Below are positions 6,348 to 7,322 of a stretch of DNA of 7,322 nucleotides, piece after piece. How positions within the stretch are numbered: the first letter of the stretch is position 1; each line of letters begins with the position of its first letter. Below the pieces are notes generated by a model that saw only the letters and a list, made by a program, of their open reading frames with translations, did no database searches and was not told the DNA's origin. Position numbers and translations under genes: made by a program. This DNA is from Candidatus Cloacimonadota bacterium (GTDB lineage Bacteria > Cloacimonadota > Cloacimonadia > Cloacimonadales > Cloacimonadaceae): contig DAHVPA010000093.1 of NCBI GenBank assembly GCA_027318525.1, positions 1-7,322 on the forward strand, written 5' to 3'.

Positions 6348-7322
6348 ATGGAACGCTTTTTCCGCAACTCAGTCATTTACTTTTTCCTGATTGCTTTTGG
6401 TTTGTTTATGATTGTGCCGTTCATTTGGATGATTTCCACTTCACTGATGACACAGGCTGAATTCAACAAGGGTGAATCTGTCTTTATCCCCAAAGAAGAC
6501 TATGACATGATTATCGGCAGTCAGCCCGAACAAAGGATAATTGTGGTAAAATCCGGTGCAGACAGCAGTCTTGTGCATTACCTGAATAGCGATGGAAGGA
6601 TTATCCGTGAGTATGTAAAGATATCTTCCGGAACAATTACTCATGTGCACAAACCCATAAGCATTCACTTTGATAACTTTGTCAAAGCCTTTAAAAAAGT
6701 TCCCTTTGGACGCTATTTTGCCAATACCATCTTTGTTTCGCTGGTTTCGTTGCTGGGAGTGCTGATTACTTCTGCCTGTGCTGCATATGCTTTTTCCAGA
6801 ATGGAATTCCGAGGTAAGGAGATGTTGTTTTTGCTGTTTATCAGCATGGTTATGGTTCCGGAGCCGGTTTATCTGATTTCATCTTATATTCTGCTGGATA
6901 AGCTGCATTGGCTGGATACTTATAAGGGATTGATCATACCATGGTTTGTCAATGTTTTTACCGTTTTTCTGTTTCGGCAGCACTTTAAATCTCTGCCCAA
7001 AGAGCTGTTTGATGCAGCCTCAATAGATGGATGCAGCACCTGGGGCATGCTGTGGAGAATAATACTGCCGCTTTCCAAGCCGGTTATTGCCACAGCATCA
7101 GTCTTTTCCATCATCGGTTCCTGGAATAGTTTTATGTGGCCACTGGTTATGGTTGATTCACCTGAAAAGCGTCTGCTCCAGGTGGGATTGAGCTATTTCA
7201 ATGCAGAAGCTTCTGCCCAGACCACATTGCTGATGGCGGCATCAACCTTTAGCATAGTGCCCATCCTGATTCTTTTCTTTATTGCCCAGAAACAGATTAT
7301 TGAAAGCACAGCCAAGACCGGT
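6348..7322 (+). CDS. ABC sugar transporter permease, MalG/UgpE type, with periplasmic insert (3' end just off window)
   Basis: 325 codons are open from ATG 6348 to the window edge. The end, QKQIIESTAKTG, matches the usual C-terminal pattern, so only a few residues are missing. Helix 1 is 9-31; PFGRYFANT (119-127) precedes helix 2; the EAA loop is ELFDAASIDGCSTWGMLWRI (219-238) followed by ILPL; GSWNSFMWPLV is the typical helix-5 region. It would pair with the MalF-like permease to form the channel of a CUT1 importer. The unusual part is residues 42-105 between helices 1 and 2: most MalG proteins have some 25 residues from helix 1 to the conserved NY/NF segment, whereas here about 60 additional residues form what look like short beta strands (QRIIVVKSGADSSLVHYLNS, then GRIIREYVKIS). 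By topology this lies in the periplasm. The start is supported by AAGGGGG (6336-6342), which overlaps the previous stop and lies 5 nt upstream. Spacing of 10 nt from the previous gene shows one operon. Confidence 0.92.
   Translation, partial: MERFFRNSVIYFFLIAFGLFMIVPFIWMISTSLMTQAEFNKGESVFIPKEDYDMIIGSQPEQRIIVVKSGADSSLVHYLNSDGRIIREYVKISSGTITHVHKPISIHFDNFVKAFKKVPFGRYFANTIFVSLVSLLGVLITSACAAYAFSRMEFRGKEMLFLLFISMVMVPEPVYLISSYILLDKLHWLDTYKGLIIPWFVNVFTVFLFRQHFKSLPKELFDAASIDGCSTWGMLWRIILPLSKPVIATASVFSIIGSWNSFMWPLVMVDSPEKRLLQVGLSYFNAEASAQTTLLMAASTFSIVPILILFFIAQKQIIESTAKTG

Overview
The window looks like ordinary chromosomal DNA from a Gram-negative-type bacterium. GC is roughly mid-40s by eye, genes are tightly packed, and nearly every start has a Shine-Dalgarno site. 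The gene mix (an exported parallel beta-helix protein, a DUF362 iron-sulfur protein, an NtrC-type regulator and CUT1 sugar permeases) would suit an anaerobe of the Cloacimonadota/FCB kind. That assignment is an inference; no marker gene here settles it. I found no RNA gene, insertion sequence, CRISPR array, phage gene or clear terminator.

Left part, minus strand (1-2017). Two genes read leftward from a divergent intergenic region: a secreted right-handed beta-helix protein, then a membrane-anchored DUF362/4Fe-4S protein that runs off the left edge. The second gene's Shine-Dalgarno site overlaps the first gene's stop codon, so they are almost certainly co-transcribed. A good sigma70-type promoter (TTGACC-16-TAAAAA) lies upstream of the pair.

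Right part, plus strand (2112-7322). Five genes follow head to tail: a class I PLP aminotransferase, a short histidine-kinase-like protein, an NtrC-family sigma54 activator, and two MalF/MalG-type ABC sugar permeases, the last ending within a few codons of the right edge. The aminotransferase and kinase-like genes overlap by 8 nt, the kinase-like gene and regulator are 2 nt apart, regulator and first permease 32 nt apart, and the two permeases 10 nt apart. This reads as one transcription unit. The substrate-binding protein and ATPase of the transporter are not in the window.

The most interesting gene is the 221-residue kinase-like protein. It keeps the phospho-acceptor histidine in a HisKA-like dimerisation domain, but the N, G1 and G2 boxes that bind ATP are not recognisable, and the acidic residue normally after the histidine is Asn. 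In layout it resembles the phosphotransferases Spo0B and ChpT more than a working kinase. Because it is translationally linked to a response regulator with an intact phosphorylation site, it may act as a phosphotransfer protein or phosphatase. Other points worth a look are a possible internal GTG start in the DUF362 gene that would remove the membrane anchor, and an insertion of about 60 residues between the first two membrane helices of the MalG-like permease.
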